A stretch of 64,000 nt of DNA from the NCBI GenBank assembly GCA_037013495.1, contig CM072804.1, positions 32,466,501-32,530,500 of the forward strand, in the 5' to 3' direction. The notes beneath the pieces are model-generated. The model worked only from the letters and a program-made list of their open reading frames with translations. It was not told the DNA's origin and did no database searches. A program made the translations under genes and the position numbers. Source of the stretch: Hippophae tibetana (Eukaryota; Streptophyta; Magnoliopsida; Rosales; Elaeagnaceae). Positions 50,018-63,285 of the stretch are shown piece by piece (position 1 is the first letter of the stretch; the number at the start of each line of letters is the position of its first letter).

Positions 50018-52509
50018 ATCCTTCCTCCAATATGCAACATGGAGCCTTAATTTATCAAAGGCTTAGAGACAATTGTTCCTTAAATTCCAATTTTACCGAT
50101 AACACTTTCAAAGCCATAATCACCAATCAAAATAAACACTAGATATCAAACTAACATAAATAGAAAATTAAGCCCTACATCAATTTACTAATAATCACAA
50201 TCATATATAAACGTAGATACTCAAATAATGAATGACTCATGTGACCACAACAAGAATAACAAGTAAACATCCTCAATGCATTTAAATGATACAAGAGCAT
50301 ATCTTTTAGATTTTTATATTCTTCAAATTGATACAGTAAATGGAACCAAATTGAAAGAAGTAAAAGAAGTGGTCTGCCAAAGATCAATAGAGGAATCTAA
50401 ATGCTAGGAATAAAAAATAGAAAACTAAAAGTAATGTTACAAAAAGATTTTGAATAATGAAAAAAGAAAAAAAATCACAATTATGAAATTCATATCAAGA
50501 TTAGAGCCAAACTTAAACTGCTTTTTGATTAAAATGCGTACAAATCACATTTTAAATAAAAATAAAAAATATTAACTCATCAATAATAAATTTTTACAAA
50601 TATGAAAGGTTTGATAGTGATGTAAATAAAGATTATATTTAAGGTTGTTTTAGTCTTAAAATTATGCATGTTAATTACAAAACATGTTATTTCTATCTTT
50701 TTTTATGTTAGATAGAGATATTCGATCTTTTATTCTACTAAGTCTATTTAGATATGTATAATATTTAAAATTTTGGTTCCAATTATAGGTATTTATATAA
50801 TGTAAATATTTTTAAAAAAAATGTGTTTTTTTAAATGAAATAAAGAGAAAAAATAATTGATTAGATTTAAATATACATCTTATGTGTTAGAGTGTTTTGT
50901 GTGTAGGGAGATTTAGTGTGTATGATAGTATATATAAAAGAATGTGTTGGTTATGCTAAAAACATTCACACAACTTGTACAATATTTTTTTTCATTTATT
51001 ATATATAACATTAATTAAAAAAATAATTTTTTAGGAGTTATATTTAATTTTTTTAACTTACTAGTCATAAACATATATATTGCATATAATTTATTAAATT
51101 GTTAAAATTAATTATGAAAAAGTCCAACACTCGATACACAATTAGGATAAGGAGATAATAACTTTTTAAATACTCATCTGTAACACACAAGCAATGGAAC
51201 AACAAAAGGAAAGCAATAGACAAGATAAAGTAAATAGATAGCACATACAATAATGCCACATATATTAATATAGGAGGTAAGAAAAGAACAAGAAAGAAAA
51301 AAAAAGTTTTCCAATCATAGTTTTACTCTTATATATAATTTTATATTCAAATAAAATAATGACTGTACTAACACAACAGTGAAGAACACATATATAGCCA
51401 TATAACGATGTAAACCCATATAGAATCTCCACCTATGTGATAAAATCATTGAATTGCTCGGTAGCAAACAATTCACTAAAACAGAATAAACAGATACAAC
51501 TTATTAAAAGTATAAATGTGAATACCTTTATCAGTTAGGATTACTCTGTCTTAATTGCTTATTGCTACCCTCACATGTTGCCTCTGCAACAACATGATTT
51601 AACACACGAATTTGACTCTCATTCGAAGCCAACGCTACACACAATAGTGCAATCAATCACCAACGATCATTAACGTGAACAAAATGAGGTACCAATATCA
51701 ATCACAAACACCGACTAACACTCAAGGTAATTTTTGAAACAGAATCAGAAATGCAAGAAAAATTTGACAGAGTTTCACTTGAATTTTATAATTACCAAAC
51801 AAAAAAAGAGGAAGATATTTATACAAAATTCTCAACTGTCTAAAGGCCTCATTGAACCCATCTGAACAAGGGTAAACCAAAACATTAATGAGGATAATAA
51901 TCGTTAAAGCCTCATCGACCAATGTAGGAGAGGGGTAAGAAAGTCCATAAAAATGTATTTTTTTGTTTTCAAAAATTACCAAGTAATTTTTCATAAATAC
52001 CCACAGATGAAATGAAATAAATCAAAAACACTCAACCTAGCATGCACACTATGAAAACCATCATCGTAGTTTATGTAAACATGTTAGCATATAAAGTGTA
52101 TCTAACTAAGTGCATGTGTGCATTATTAATCACTTAACCAACCTTACACAGAGGAATACAATACATTAAGTAAAATAAAATAGACTTTGTGTTTTACACA
52201 CGGGAACAACAAAAAAGACTCAATGAACTTATAGAACTTGAAAATTACTACTAATTTTTATTTTCAATAAAACTATAGTATTAATATTATAATTATCTAA
52301 CAAAATTGATCATACATTTACATAAATATTTTAACTAATCTTTAAAAAATATTTAAGTATTTGAAATTATAATAATTATTTATTACTTAATTAACAAAAA
52401 ATAAGAGTCTTCAATAAATTATACATAATGGTAATAGTAGTCATTACTCTATATTATATGGATAATTTTGTGTAAAACTTTATAAGATGTTATTTATACT
52501 TTTATATGT
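50018..52509. other. AT-rich stretch without recognised genes
   Basis: No coding region or element part is supported. 51540-51990 is somewhat less AT-rich. Its minus strand has an open frame of 90 codons (51994-51722) with no motif that I know and a composition close to background. Confidence 0.5.
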
Positions 52510-52770
52510 AATATAGATTTTTGTTGGTTTATGACTTGCATAATTTGACATAATTTATCACTTCTCAATTTTAACTTTAGTATAATTTTATTAATTTTTT
52601 TATTAATTTTAGACTTCATTATTATTATTTAAATTTTATTGCAGATTTGAAGAAAATGAAGATCTAAAATTTTAGAAACATATAGTCTAAGGACTCTTAA
52701 ATTTAAATGAAGATTTCAATAAATCTAAAAGAAAAGTTCAAAAAAGGGAGAAAAGCGACAATGAGTCATG
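52510..52770 (+). repeat. Extra LTR-derived piece upstream of an Athila-like 5' LTR
   Basis: This piece (GACATAATTTATCACTTCTCAATTTT shortened; CATTATTATTATTTAAATTTTATTGCAG shortened; AATAAATCTAAAA) matches the end of the 3' LTR at about 60170-60455. A shorter match lies at the end of the 5' LTR at 53370-53510. It therefore looks like the tail of another LTR of the same family, lying directly left of the 5' LTR. Confidence 0.6.
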
Positions 52771-52778
52771 CGTTTATA

Positions 52779-53535
52779 ACAACAATATTATCATCAATAT
52801 GAGTATTTTGTTAAGAAAGAGCTATGGTACGGATCCTACGGATATTCTTTTTATTGTTTTTTCTACCAAGTATTTCCCAGTTTGTTTTGATTTTTCATAT
52901 TCATTTCTTTCTTAGCCCTCACCCTGTGGCTTGTCATTACATCTTAATTAAAAATCTTTTGATATCTGATTTTGGTATTTGATTACATTAGTGGATGGGA
53001 TTTCTAAAAAATGGACTTATGGGGTTAAGATTTGTGAGAATTCTTCTCGTTACAGTTGTTCTACTTTTATCTAAATTTACTGGTGGTTTAGAGTTAAATT
53101 GACTATTTCACACACTCACTCAAGAACTTAGCTTTAGGTTGAAGTAAATGATTAACTCTTGCTTGACAAATTGGTGAATTGTTTATTGATTTTCTTGCTA
53201 TCTTCGAAGTAAAAAGAGTAATTTACACTATGAAATCTAAATTCAGATCATAGCTTGGTGAGTGATGGTAGTTCTCTATGGGGTCTAGTTGATATTATCT
53301 ATAGTTGTCTTTTATTTTATTTTCTTTTTGTTTGAGAACAAACAAAGTTATAAGTTTCTCAAATTTAACTTTAGTCTAATTTTATTTTATTTTTTATAGA
53401 TTTTAGACTTCATTATTATTATTTAAATTTTAATGCAAATTTGAATAAAATGAAGATTCAAAATTTTAGAAATATATCGTCTAAAGACTCAAATTTAAAT
53501 GAATATTTTTGGTGCACTTGTAGTTTTGCACCGAT
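52779..53535 (+). repeat. 5' LTR of the decayed Athila-like element (start approximate)
   Basis: It matches 59593 onward: AACAATATTRTCAT, GGATATTCTTTTTATT, CTACCAAGTATTT, TTAGCTTTAGGTTGAAGTAAA and GATATTATCTATAGTT are shared. It ends before the primer-site remnant. Confidence 0.75.
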
Positions 53536-56500
53536 CAAGTTTTTGGTGCTGTTGCTAGGGATTGATTATTTTTCTTATTTTCACCAATATCGATACAAAC
53601 TAATCTTGGTTTTAAGTTAGAATTATATTTTATTTCATTTATATTCTTATATTATTTATTTTATTTTTTTAGCTGTGTTTTTGAAGTTGGATGTTCCGTG
53701 CTAGAAATCAAAACATTATTCCTTTTGATCCGGAGATTGAAAGAACCTTTATATCACGTAGAAAGAAGAAACTACTAGCCATGAATAAAGGAGAACAAAA
53801 TGCATAGCCACGCACCTTGAAGGATCATGTACGGCCAATTGTGAATGAAAATTACTCAAACCTGCATTGATCAATATAGTGCAATAAGTCCAATTTAGCG
53901 GATCGCCACTTGATGATCCCAATATTCATTTGGATATATTCTTGGAGATTTTTGACACTGTAAAGATGAATGGTGTTACTAAAGATGCCATTAGACTAAG
54001 ATTGTTTCCTTTTTCATTGAGGGACAAGGCTAGAAGTTGGCTACGATCTCTAAACTCGGGAAGCATCACTAGTTGGCAAGACATGGAAAAAATGTTTCTT
54101 GCTAAATTATTTTCACCTGAAAAATAGCCCAAGTTAGGAGTGAGATTATTCAATTCAGACAAAATGATTTTGAGACACTCTATGAAGCATGGGAAAGGTA
54201 TAAAGATATGATTTGATGTTCCTCTCAGCATGGATTTCCGAATTGGTTGCAAGTTCAAATATTCTATAATGGGTTAAATTGGGAAACTAGAACCATAGTT
54301 GATGCTACTTCTCTTTTGGAATAAATGGCCTCAAACAACTATCAATGGCCAACTGAAAGATCTATGGCTAATAAATTTTCTTGGATTTATGATTTGGAGC
54401 CATTTTCTACCTTTTTAGCTCAAGCAGCTTCTCTATCTCATTATATTTCAACCTTGATAACCCAAAGAACACAACAAAGTGAAAAATATGTTACAGATTC
54501 AAGTATGACAGTTCCGATGAATGAAGCAAGTAGAGAACAATTTCAATACACCAAAAATCAGAACTACATTTATCATGGTAATCCTATTTCAAATTACTAC
54601 CATTCAGGGCTTCAAAATCATGAAAATGTTTCTTATGGAAACACAAAGAATGTGTTGCAACCACTTCCAAGGTTTGATAGTTAACCAAGCGAGAAGAAGA
54701 TATCACTTGAGGATTCCATGGTTTCCTTTATTGAGGAGACCAAAACAAGGTTTAAAAAAGTGATTCACGGTTGGATAACATTGAGACTCATTGTAGCAAT
54801 ATGGGAACCACATTGAAAAATCTTGAAGTGAAAATTAGGCAACTAGCCACAACCATCAATACCTAACAAAGAGGAAGTTTTCCTAGCAATACTAAAGTGA
54901 ATCAAAAGGAACCATGTAAGGCCATTACACTTAGGAGTGAAAGAGAAATTAGGAGGTCACCATCAAAGGAAACCAAGTCCACCCCTATAGCTTCAAACAA
55001 TGGCCAAAGTAATAATAAAGTAGAAAAAGATGAGATTTTTGATGATACACTAAGAGAGATTGGCATGCCTCCATCAATTTCATTTCTTTACCATCCTCTT
55101 ATTCTTTCTACTCTTTCCTTATCCTCAACGCTTTCAAAAACAAAAATTAGATAATGAATTTTGTAAGTTTTTGGATATTTTTAAGAAAATTCATATAAAT
55201 ATTCCTTTTGTAGATGCCTTGGAACATATGCCAAATTATGCTAAATTCTTGAAAGACATCATGTCCAAGAAGAAAAGGTTGGCGGAGTTCAAAACAGTAA
55301 AGCTTTCTGAAGAATGTAGTGTCATCTTTAAAAGAAATTACCTTAAAAATTAAAAGATCTAGGGAGTTTAACTTTGTCTTGCACTATTGGAAATTCATTT
55401 TTTGATAAAGTTTTATGTTATCTTGGTTCTAACATTAATTTTATGCCACTGTCTATTTATGAGAAGGGCTTTAATGGATGCTCAAAAGGGTGAGTTAACA
55501 TTGAGAGTGAACAAGGAAGAGGTTACGTTTGACAAGTACAAAGCTATGAGATTTCCAGAAGACCTAAGCACTTTCTTTCAGGTAGATGTCATTGAGCAAT
55601 GTGTAGTAAAAGTATTTCAAGAGGATACACCGTCTAATTACCTAGAACGATCATTGCAGTAGGTTACATCATTTAGCAATGAAGTGGATAGGCTAGAGCC
55701 AATGGTAGCAAAAATGGATTCTATAATATCTATAAAAAAGTGTAGCGAACTACAATTCCAGAGTTGAAGAAATTGCTTGAGCATATTCATTATGCGTTCT
55801 TGGGTGATAATTACACCTTTCCACTGATTTTTATGGCATCACTTACAACCAAAGAAGAAGAAACGTTGTTGCATGTGTTAAGGGAGCATAGAACATCCAT
55901 GGGATGAACTATCTATGGCATAAAAGGTATAAGTCCTTCCATCTGCATGCACAAGATTCTAATGGAGGAACATTACAAACCATCAATTGAGCCCTAAAAA
56001 AAGATTAAATCCAGCAATGAAGGAAGTTGTGAGAGTTGAAATTTTAAAGCTCTTCAATGCTGAAATTAATTATGCTATTTCAAACAACTCATGGGTAATT
56101 CTAGTGTAGGTTGTACCAAAAAAGGGTGGAATTACGGTGGTGAAAAACGACAATAATGAGTTTATTCCTACAAGAACAGTCACAGATTAGCATGTATGTA
56201 TGAATTACCAACATTTGAACAAAGCAATAAGAAAGGATCATTTTATACTTCCATTCATTGATTAAATGTTATATCGATTGGCCGGATATCCCTATTATTT
56301 CTTCTTAGATGGTTATTCAGGGTATAACCAGATTGCCATAGCCTCCGAAGATTAGGAGAAACTATATTCACATGCCCCTATGGAACATTTTGTTTTTGAA
56401 GGATGCCCTATGAATTGTGCAATGCCTCAGAAACATTTCAATGTTGCATGATGGCTATTTTTTATGATATGGTGGAAGATAATGGAAATTTTCATGGACA

Positions 56501-58825
56501 AATTTTTGGTTTTTGGTACATCTTTGACCACTATTTGCATAATTTAGCTTTTGTTTTTGCAGAGATGTGAACATAAAAATATTGTACTAAACTAGAATAA
56601 GTGTAATTTCATGGTTCAAGAAGGGATCGTGCTTGGCAATAGAGTGTCATCTAAAGGAATTGAGGTTGATCGAGCTAAAATTACAACCAAAGAAAAAATA
56701 CCATCTCCAAAGAATGTGAAGGGAATCAAAAGCTTTTTAGGACATGTGGGACTTTATAGAAGATTTATAAAAGATTTTCTAAACTCCCTATACCTTTATG
56801 TAATCTTCTTGAAAAAAATCTACATTTGACTTTGATGATTTTGTTTACAGGCCTTTAATGTAATCAAGTAGAAACTGATTTAAACACCAGTAATGACTGT
56901 ACCTGATTAGAGTCAACCTTTTGAAGTCATGTATGATGCAAGTGACTTTTAAATTGAAGCAGTTTTAGGACAAAGCAAGAAAAATTATTTAGGGTCATAT
57001 ACTATGCAAGCCAGACATTGAATGAAGCCCAATTGAATCATACAACAAATGAGAAAGAGATGCTTATTGTGGTGTATTCTTGTGACAAATTTTGGTCTTA
57101 CCTCATTGGTACAAAGGTGATAATGTTCACTAATCATGTAGCACTTCGTTATTTGTTTGGAAATAAAGATGTTAAGCCTAGGCTGATTCGCTGGATCCTT
57201 TTTCTTCTTCAAGAAAGGAAGTGAAAATTTAGATGCTGGCCATCTGTCTCAGTTGAAGGAAGAAGAAGTAAAACACGATTTAGTGATCCAACAAGCATTC
57301 CTTGATAAGGATTTTTTTGCATGTGAGATTAAGCTTCCTTGGTATATTGATATTGTAAACTACCTAGCTTATAGGGTATTGCCACCATATCTTACTTACC
57401 ACTAACGTAAGAAGTTTTTTAATGATGTGAAATATTATCTTTGGGATGAGCCTTTGCTTTTCAAAAGTTGCCCTGATCAAATCATCAGAAGATGTGTGCT
57501 TAAAGAGGAAATGTATGACATTCTCCATCATTGTCATTCCTCATCCTATGGAGGACATTTTTGGAGTAACATGAATAGTAGCTAAGGTACTTCAAAGTGG
57601 TTTCTTTTGGCCCTCTATAATTCATGATAGTTATACTTTGGTGAAAACTTGTGATCAGTGCCAATGTATAGGAAATATTTCAAGATGTCAGAAGCTAGCA
57701 TCAAAAAATATCTTAGAGGTTGAGTTATTTGATGTTAGGGGAATTGATTTTATATGTCCTTTTCCTCCTTTTTTGGATTTGTTTATATCTTGTTAGTAGT
57801 TTATTATGTGTCAATATGGGTGAAGACAATTGTTGTAACAATAAATGATGCAAAGGTAGTGCTCAAATTTTGTATAAAAACATATTCACAAGATTTGACA
57901 CCCCACAAACTATTATTAGTGATGAAAGGACCTACTTTTGTAACAATTTATTCGACAACCTTATCTCTAAATATAGTGTAAATCACAATATAGCACTTGC
58001 CTACCATATTCAAACTAATTCTCAAGCTCAAATTTCAAATCAAGAAGGCAGTCAACACCAATAGAAAGGATTGGGTAAAGAAGCTTGATGATGCTTTGTG
58101 GGCATACCATACAAATTTTAAAACACCTATTAGGATGTCCCCTTATCATTTAGTGTTTGGAAAAGCATGTCATCTCCTTATTGAGTTAGAGCATAAAACT
58201 TATTGGGCTATAAAGAAGTTTAATTTTGATATGAAGGAAGTCGGAGAAAAGAGAATTCTTCAACTTAATAATATGGATGAGTTCCAGAGCGATGCTTATG
58301 AAAATGCAAAGATATACAAAGAATGGAAAAATAAGTGGCATGACAAACATATTCATAGGTATGCATTTGCTGCAAGACATCGGGTTTTTCTCTTCAATTC
58401 ATGACTAAAACTCTTCCCGAGTAAGTTAAGATCAAGATGAATAGGTCCTTATACACTTGAATTTTTTTCCCTTATTGGAGAAATCAACTTGAAGGAAAAG
58501 GAAGTGCATATATTCAGAGTTAATGTTCAAAGATTGAAGCACTATTATGGAGAATAAATGGAGAGAAATTGTGCATTTACTTATCTTCAGAATCCTAATT
58601 GATGAAGATTGAAAATTCTGCCTATAGACTATAAAACAAGTGCTTATGAGAGGTAGCCTATAAAATTTATTTTATTTTATTATTATCTATTTGAATAATT
58701 TTAATTTTGAGTCTAGTTTAATTTTTAGGAATAAAGAGTTGGCAATTACAAACTAATGCAAATCCACCATAAAATCAGGGAAGTTCTTTTCATTTATTCA
58801 ATCTATCTCACTTTTGTATTACAAT

Positions 58826-58857
58826 GAGGACATTGTTTATTTAAGTTTGGGGGTGTA
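58826..58857 (+). repeat. Conserved Athila 3' block (third occurrence)
   Basis: CAATGAGGACATTGTTTAT followed by TTAAGTTTGGGGGTG repeats the signature seen at 1138-1172 and 32881-32920, in the same place relative to the integrase. Confidence 0.7.
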
Positions 58858-59592
58858 AACTCCTATATTATTGAGTTATTGGATTCTCTTATCAAGCATG
58901 TATTTGAGTATGATTGAATTCACTATGACTTTAAAATTTGTGATTGAGGATGGTTTTGAGAATTTTATTTTCAAAATATGCTATTATGTTAGGCAAAGTT
59001 TTATAGGTACTTTGATTTAAATCTTTGTCCTTGAAAATAATTGAGAACATAGTAAATTTTTCTCTACTCCATTTTGTCTATGAAGAGAAAGAGTTCAATT
59101 AACTAGGACAAGAAAGTTCAATCTTGCTTTGCTCTATAATTTGTTGATGGTACCTTGAGGCAAAATCCTAGTTGATACCAAATATTAGAGAAATAATCTA
59201 GGTAATTTTTTGTCACAACCAAAAGGCTTTCCCAACCATCCTAATTATCACTCCAACAATGCATGGTGTATTTCCATAGTCAACGCCTTTGAGCCTTATT
59301 TTACATAAGCCTTAGTTGTTCTTATAAATGCATAAACCATTCCCATTATAAACCTAAAAAACCATGAATTTACCTTAAATTTTGAGAAAATACTTTGGTG
59401 AAAATTTTCATTTAAAGAGAAAGTTAGTTCAAATTAAATATTCCACATTATGTTTGCTCTATTTGATCAAAGTGTGAAAAGAAATGAAAGTGAAAGGTAA
59501 GAATCGAAAAAGGGTTAAAGTGGTTAAAAATTAGAAAAGCTATGAGTATCAAGATGCTCTTCCAAAAAAAAAGCACTATAATTATTGAATAT

Positions 59593-60460
59593 AGCAACAA
59601 TATTGTCATTAGTATAAGTATATTGTCAATAAAGAGCTAGTGTGAATTCTTGGGATATTCTTTTTATTATTTTTTCTACCAAGTATTTTCTCAGTTTGCT
59701 TTGATTTTCCATATCCATTTCTTTCTTAGCTCTCACTCGTGACATGTCATTACAATCTTGATTAAATATCTTTTGATCTTCGATTTTGGTGTTTGATTAC
59801 ATTAATAGAGAGCATTTATGAAAATTGGATTTATAGGGTTAAGTTTTGAGTGAATTCTTCTGGTTTCAATTGTTCCACTTTTATCAAAATTTTCTGATAG
59901 TTTGGAGTTAAATTGACTATTTCACATACTCACTTAATGACTTAGCTTTAGGTTGAAGTAAATGTTTAAATCTTGCTTGACAAATTGTTGAATTTTTTAT
60001 TGATTTTCCTGCTATCTTTGATGTAAAAAGAGTAAGCTATTAGTGATGAAATCTAAATTGAAATCATGGCTTGGTGAGTAACGGTAGTTCTGTATGAGGT
60101 CTAATTGATATTATCTATAGTTTTATTTTTTTAGGATAAACAAAATTCTAAGTTTAGGGATGTTTTATGACTTTCATAATTTGACATAATTTATCATTTC
60201 TCAATTTTAACTTTAGGCTAATTTTATTTATTTTTTATTGATTTTACACTTTATTATTATTATTTGAATTTTATTGCAGATTTGAAGAAAATGAAAATCC
60301 AAATTTTTAAAAGCATATTGTGAAAGTACTCTCAAATTTAAATAAAACTTTATTGATATCAAATTTAAATTAAGATTTATTAAAATCAAATTTAAATTAA
60401 GATTTCAATAAATCTAAAAAAAAGTAAAAAAAAAAAAAAAGAGAAAGTGATGCTAAGTCT
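59593..60460 (+). repeat. 3' LTR of the decayed Athila-like element (edges approximate)
   Basis: It matches the 5' LTR, and its last ~290 bp also match the extra piece at 52510-52770. It ends where a TC/CA/AT microsatellite begins. Confidence 0.75.
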
Positions 60461-60471
60461 CTCTCTCACAC

Positions 60472-60508
<37 letters not shown>
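60459..60508. repeat. Compound TC/CA/AT microsatellite
   Basis: A short TC run, a CA run, then an uninterrupted AT run of about 34 bases from 60475 lie at the right edge of the decayed Athila-like 3' LTR. Confidence 0.9.
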
Positions 60509-60509
<1 letters not shown>

Positions 60510-60733
60510 ATAGAGCGTAGAAGGGAGGAGAACAGAAAGAAACGAAACTAGGCAGAAGAGAAACAAGGGAATGGCGATGCATAGAAAAAGAAAAAAAGAA
60601 GAGAGCACGAGAACAGGAAAAAAAATTTAAGGAAAAAATGAAAAAATAAAAAAACAAAGACGACATTGGGGAAACAAGTAGGAAAGAAAAAAATCAGAAA
60701 AATATGGAAGTTAGATGAAGGAGATGAAAGTAA

Positions 60734-61211
60734 ATTTTTGCCAGCATTGATTTTCCTTTCAATTCTTCTCAGAAAAATTATGTTGAATTCGTTTATGTTA
60801 AATTTAATTTTTAGCATGAACTAAATTTTCTTTATTTTAGGAAAAATATGTAATCTAATTCTTAACTATGCTTACTTTTTTATGTTAATTTGAATTATTT
60901 TCCTTCATGTTTGTCTGATTTATTCTGAGTTTATTGCTTGTAATTAACTTGCCATTAATTAGATTATTTTAATCTTATGATTTACTATCCAAATAGGGAA
61001 TTATATGATATATTTGAAATATTTCAGTGTAACTAAATATAGAGATAGAAAGACTTGTATGGAAGCATATTTTTGCAAGCATTGACTTTCCTTCAATTCT
61101 TCTCAGAAAAAATTATAGTGAATTCGTTTATGTTAAATTTTCTTTATTATAGGAAAAAGATCTAGAATATTTCAGCGTAGGTAAATATAGAGATCGAAAT
61201 ACTTATATGAA
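60734..61211. repeat. Local tandem duplication, unit ~335 bp, second copy shorter
   Basis: 60734-60849 (TTTTTGCCAGCATTGATTTTCC shortened ... TTCTTTATTTTAGGAAAAA) recurs at 61069-61160. 61018-61062 (ATATTTCAGTGTAACTAAAT...) recurs at 61167-61211. The middle of the first unit (about 60850-61015) has no counterpart in the second. Confidence 0.8.
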
Positions 61212-61682
61212 CCTATGTCGTATTACAATCATTGGTCATAATGTTTTTTTATTTTATTAAATTGCATACTCTTGTGTAAATTGATGAACAAGAATGTTTC
61301 CTGTTGACTATCGAAAGAGATTTTTGGATGTTTTTTGAAAATTACTAATAAATAGAGAGAATTAAATTCAATTAACTAGATGAGTAAAATATAGTGAGAG
61401 ATTAGGTGAAATCAATTTCCTTGAAGTTTTGTTCCCATTAATTTTATTTTCGAACAACATCTTTCTTTTCTTTTGCATATTTTCTTTAAATTGATTTTAT
61501 TTTAAATTTAAATTACAACAACCTTAGTGACTTCTTTAGATAAAATTGAGTTTAGTATAATTTTGATATTTGTCAAAAGTAAATTACCAATTCTTGAAGG
61601 TGATACTTTTCTTATCACTGTACTATAAAACTATGATATTATAAACTTACATTTTTATACCAATCATTAGTATACTATTCCA

Positions 61683-61783
61683 TCAAAGTTTTCACAAACA
61701 AATTTTGTCACCAAATAGCCTCTTTAAACAACAAATATTTTTTGTCGGAAAATTTGTCGCCAAAGACAATTTTTCTTGTAGTG
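61683..61783 (-). mobile_element. Orphan CACTA-type terminus
   Basis: The minus strand starts CACTACAAGAAAAATTGTC, then GCGACAAATTTTCCGACAAA. This is an end sequence with GTCGC/GTCGG words of the kind seen in plant CACTA elements. No matching opposite end was found within the window, so it is a fragment. The left limit is arbitrary. Confidence 0.55.
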
Positions 61784-62610
61784 TAAAAACTATTTTTTGG
61801 TAGATTAACTTTACTTGGCTTTATTTTCATTACTTTAAATAAAAAAACACATATTGGTGTTTCTTCACATTTGTTATTCTAGAATGAATTTTTATCTAAA
61901 TATTAATATATGATTTATGTTATATTCATACTTGTTTTGCTTATGTTTTGTTAAAAATCTAGATCTTTATCTATATATGTTGTGTTTAATTAAGATCTTA
62001 AAATTTATAAAAAGATATCAAGATTCAATTGCTTATGAATAACATCAAATATATCAATTAAAACAATAAAATACTTATTTGAAAATCTTACAACATAATA
62101 AATGATCAAAGCTCATGTTATTATCTATATGCAAACAAGTATTATTGGTTTTATTTTATTAAATTTGATTATTAATGTATTTAAATAGATGAGAGATTTT
62201 GATCCAAATTACATCTTTGATTTCCATTAATAAAATTTAATTTTATCTTAAAAAAATAATTTATATAATTTAATTACAAATAAACCAATATTTTCTGAAT
62301 ATAATGTTTTGTTGTTGATACAATATGTGATATCTTCCTTTTAGTAATATATTAACTAAATTTTTATTACAATTAAAAAAATATCTCTCTTTTTCCCTCA
62401 CTGCTAAACAGTTCATGAAAAGCCTAAATAAATAAATTATATTTTCAAAAAAAATAAATAAATAAACAATACATGTGTATTTATTTAATATACCATGCAT
62501 GTATGAGTATTGTTAGATGACTCATCACTTCTATCCATAACCTTATTATACTAATTTATTTTAAAACAACTTAAAAGAAATTATTAAATTTATTGCATGA
62601 TTGTTAGAAT

Positions 62611-62646
62611 GAGCCAAAAAGTAACATTGAGCCAACAAGTAACATT
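62611..62646. repeat. 18 bp tandem duplication
   Basis: GAGCCAAAAAGTAACATT is followed directly by GAGCCAACAAGTAACATT, one difference. Confidence 0.9.
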
Positions 62647-63263
62647 GAGAATATATAAACTTATATTAATTTTTATATTTATATCATTTAAATTTTAAAA
62701 TATATTAATATTATCAAAAAAATTAAATTATTTTGTTAATTTTTAAAATAATTATAATAAATGATAGAATATAAATATAAAAATAAATAAAATAAAATTA
62801 TATTAAAATAATTTTTATTATAATATTCCTTTGTAGTCTAAAAATGTCAATTCCTCGAAATGAAATAGTTTCTGCATAGAAGTCCAAGAAAGAAGAAAAA
62901 GCAGTTTCTGCACCATAATAAATAAACCAATCAAATTGTACGTACGTGCACTTATATAGAGGTACATATCAATCCGTTCACAACCAATTATTGATTACTA
63001 TTATCATTCCTTAGCTGAATTGATCAAAATAACTTATGAATAAATTATAATAATTCAATAATTTTATGCTGATAGATCAAAAGAATCCATATCAAGTTGT
63101 CTATATAGAAATACAATGCATAACTGAGTATGGTAAAAATATATATTTATAATTAATTAAATATATCAACTAAATGCAGAAAAAAAGAAGAAGTAAAACA
63201 TAAGGATTGGGGGACCATAAACAACCCATAACTTTAAATCCCAATAAAATAGAAAGAGATCTT

Positions 63264-63285
63264 CATCACATGGTAGCATGTGATG
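63264..63285. repeat. Short perfect hairpin
   Basis: CATCACATG and CATGTGATG form a 9 bp perfect stem with a GTAG loop. The stem is too short for a convincing microRNA precursor. Confidence 0.7.

Larger units (their letters stand above)
52779..60460 (+). mobile_element. Decayed Athila-like Ty3/gypsy element
   Basis: Parts in order: 5' LTR ~52779-53535; primer-site remnant 53543-53560 (TTGGTGCTGTTGCTAGGG); gag about 53691-54870 (FDPEIERTF at the start, GVTKDAIRLRLFPFSLRDKA in the core); protease-type region about 55340-55660; reverse transcriptase about 55930-56600; RNase H about 56620-57240; integrase about 57420-58450; conserved 3' block about 58826-58857; ~730 bp non-coding; 3' LTR ~59593-60460. 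Order and motifs match the nested copy at 25977-35483, but the LTRs belong to another family. It is broken in many places (well over ten). LTR divergence by eye exceeds that of the nested copy, so it is older. No target duplication was found. Confidence 0.8.

Noticed and set aside
51722-51994. Minus-strand open frame of 90 codons
   Set aside because: No motif, splice context or neighbouring exon; compatible with chance in AT-rich DNA.
60466-60817. Minus-strand F/S/L-rich open frames
   Set aside because: They translate purine-rich low-complexity DNA and a microsatellite; the composition is not protein-like.
61616-61783. A 168 bp mini-element using CACTGTACTATAAAA as the left end
   Set aside because: The left end differs too much from the right end, and the flanks (TAT and TAA) do not match.
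63264-63285. MicroRNA precursor
   Set aside because: The stem is only 9 bp with a 4-base loop, far shorter than plant precursors.
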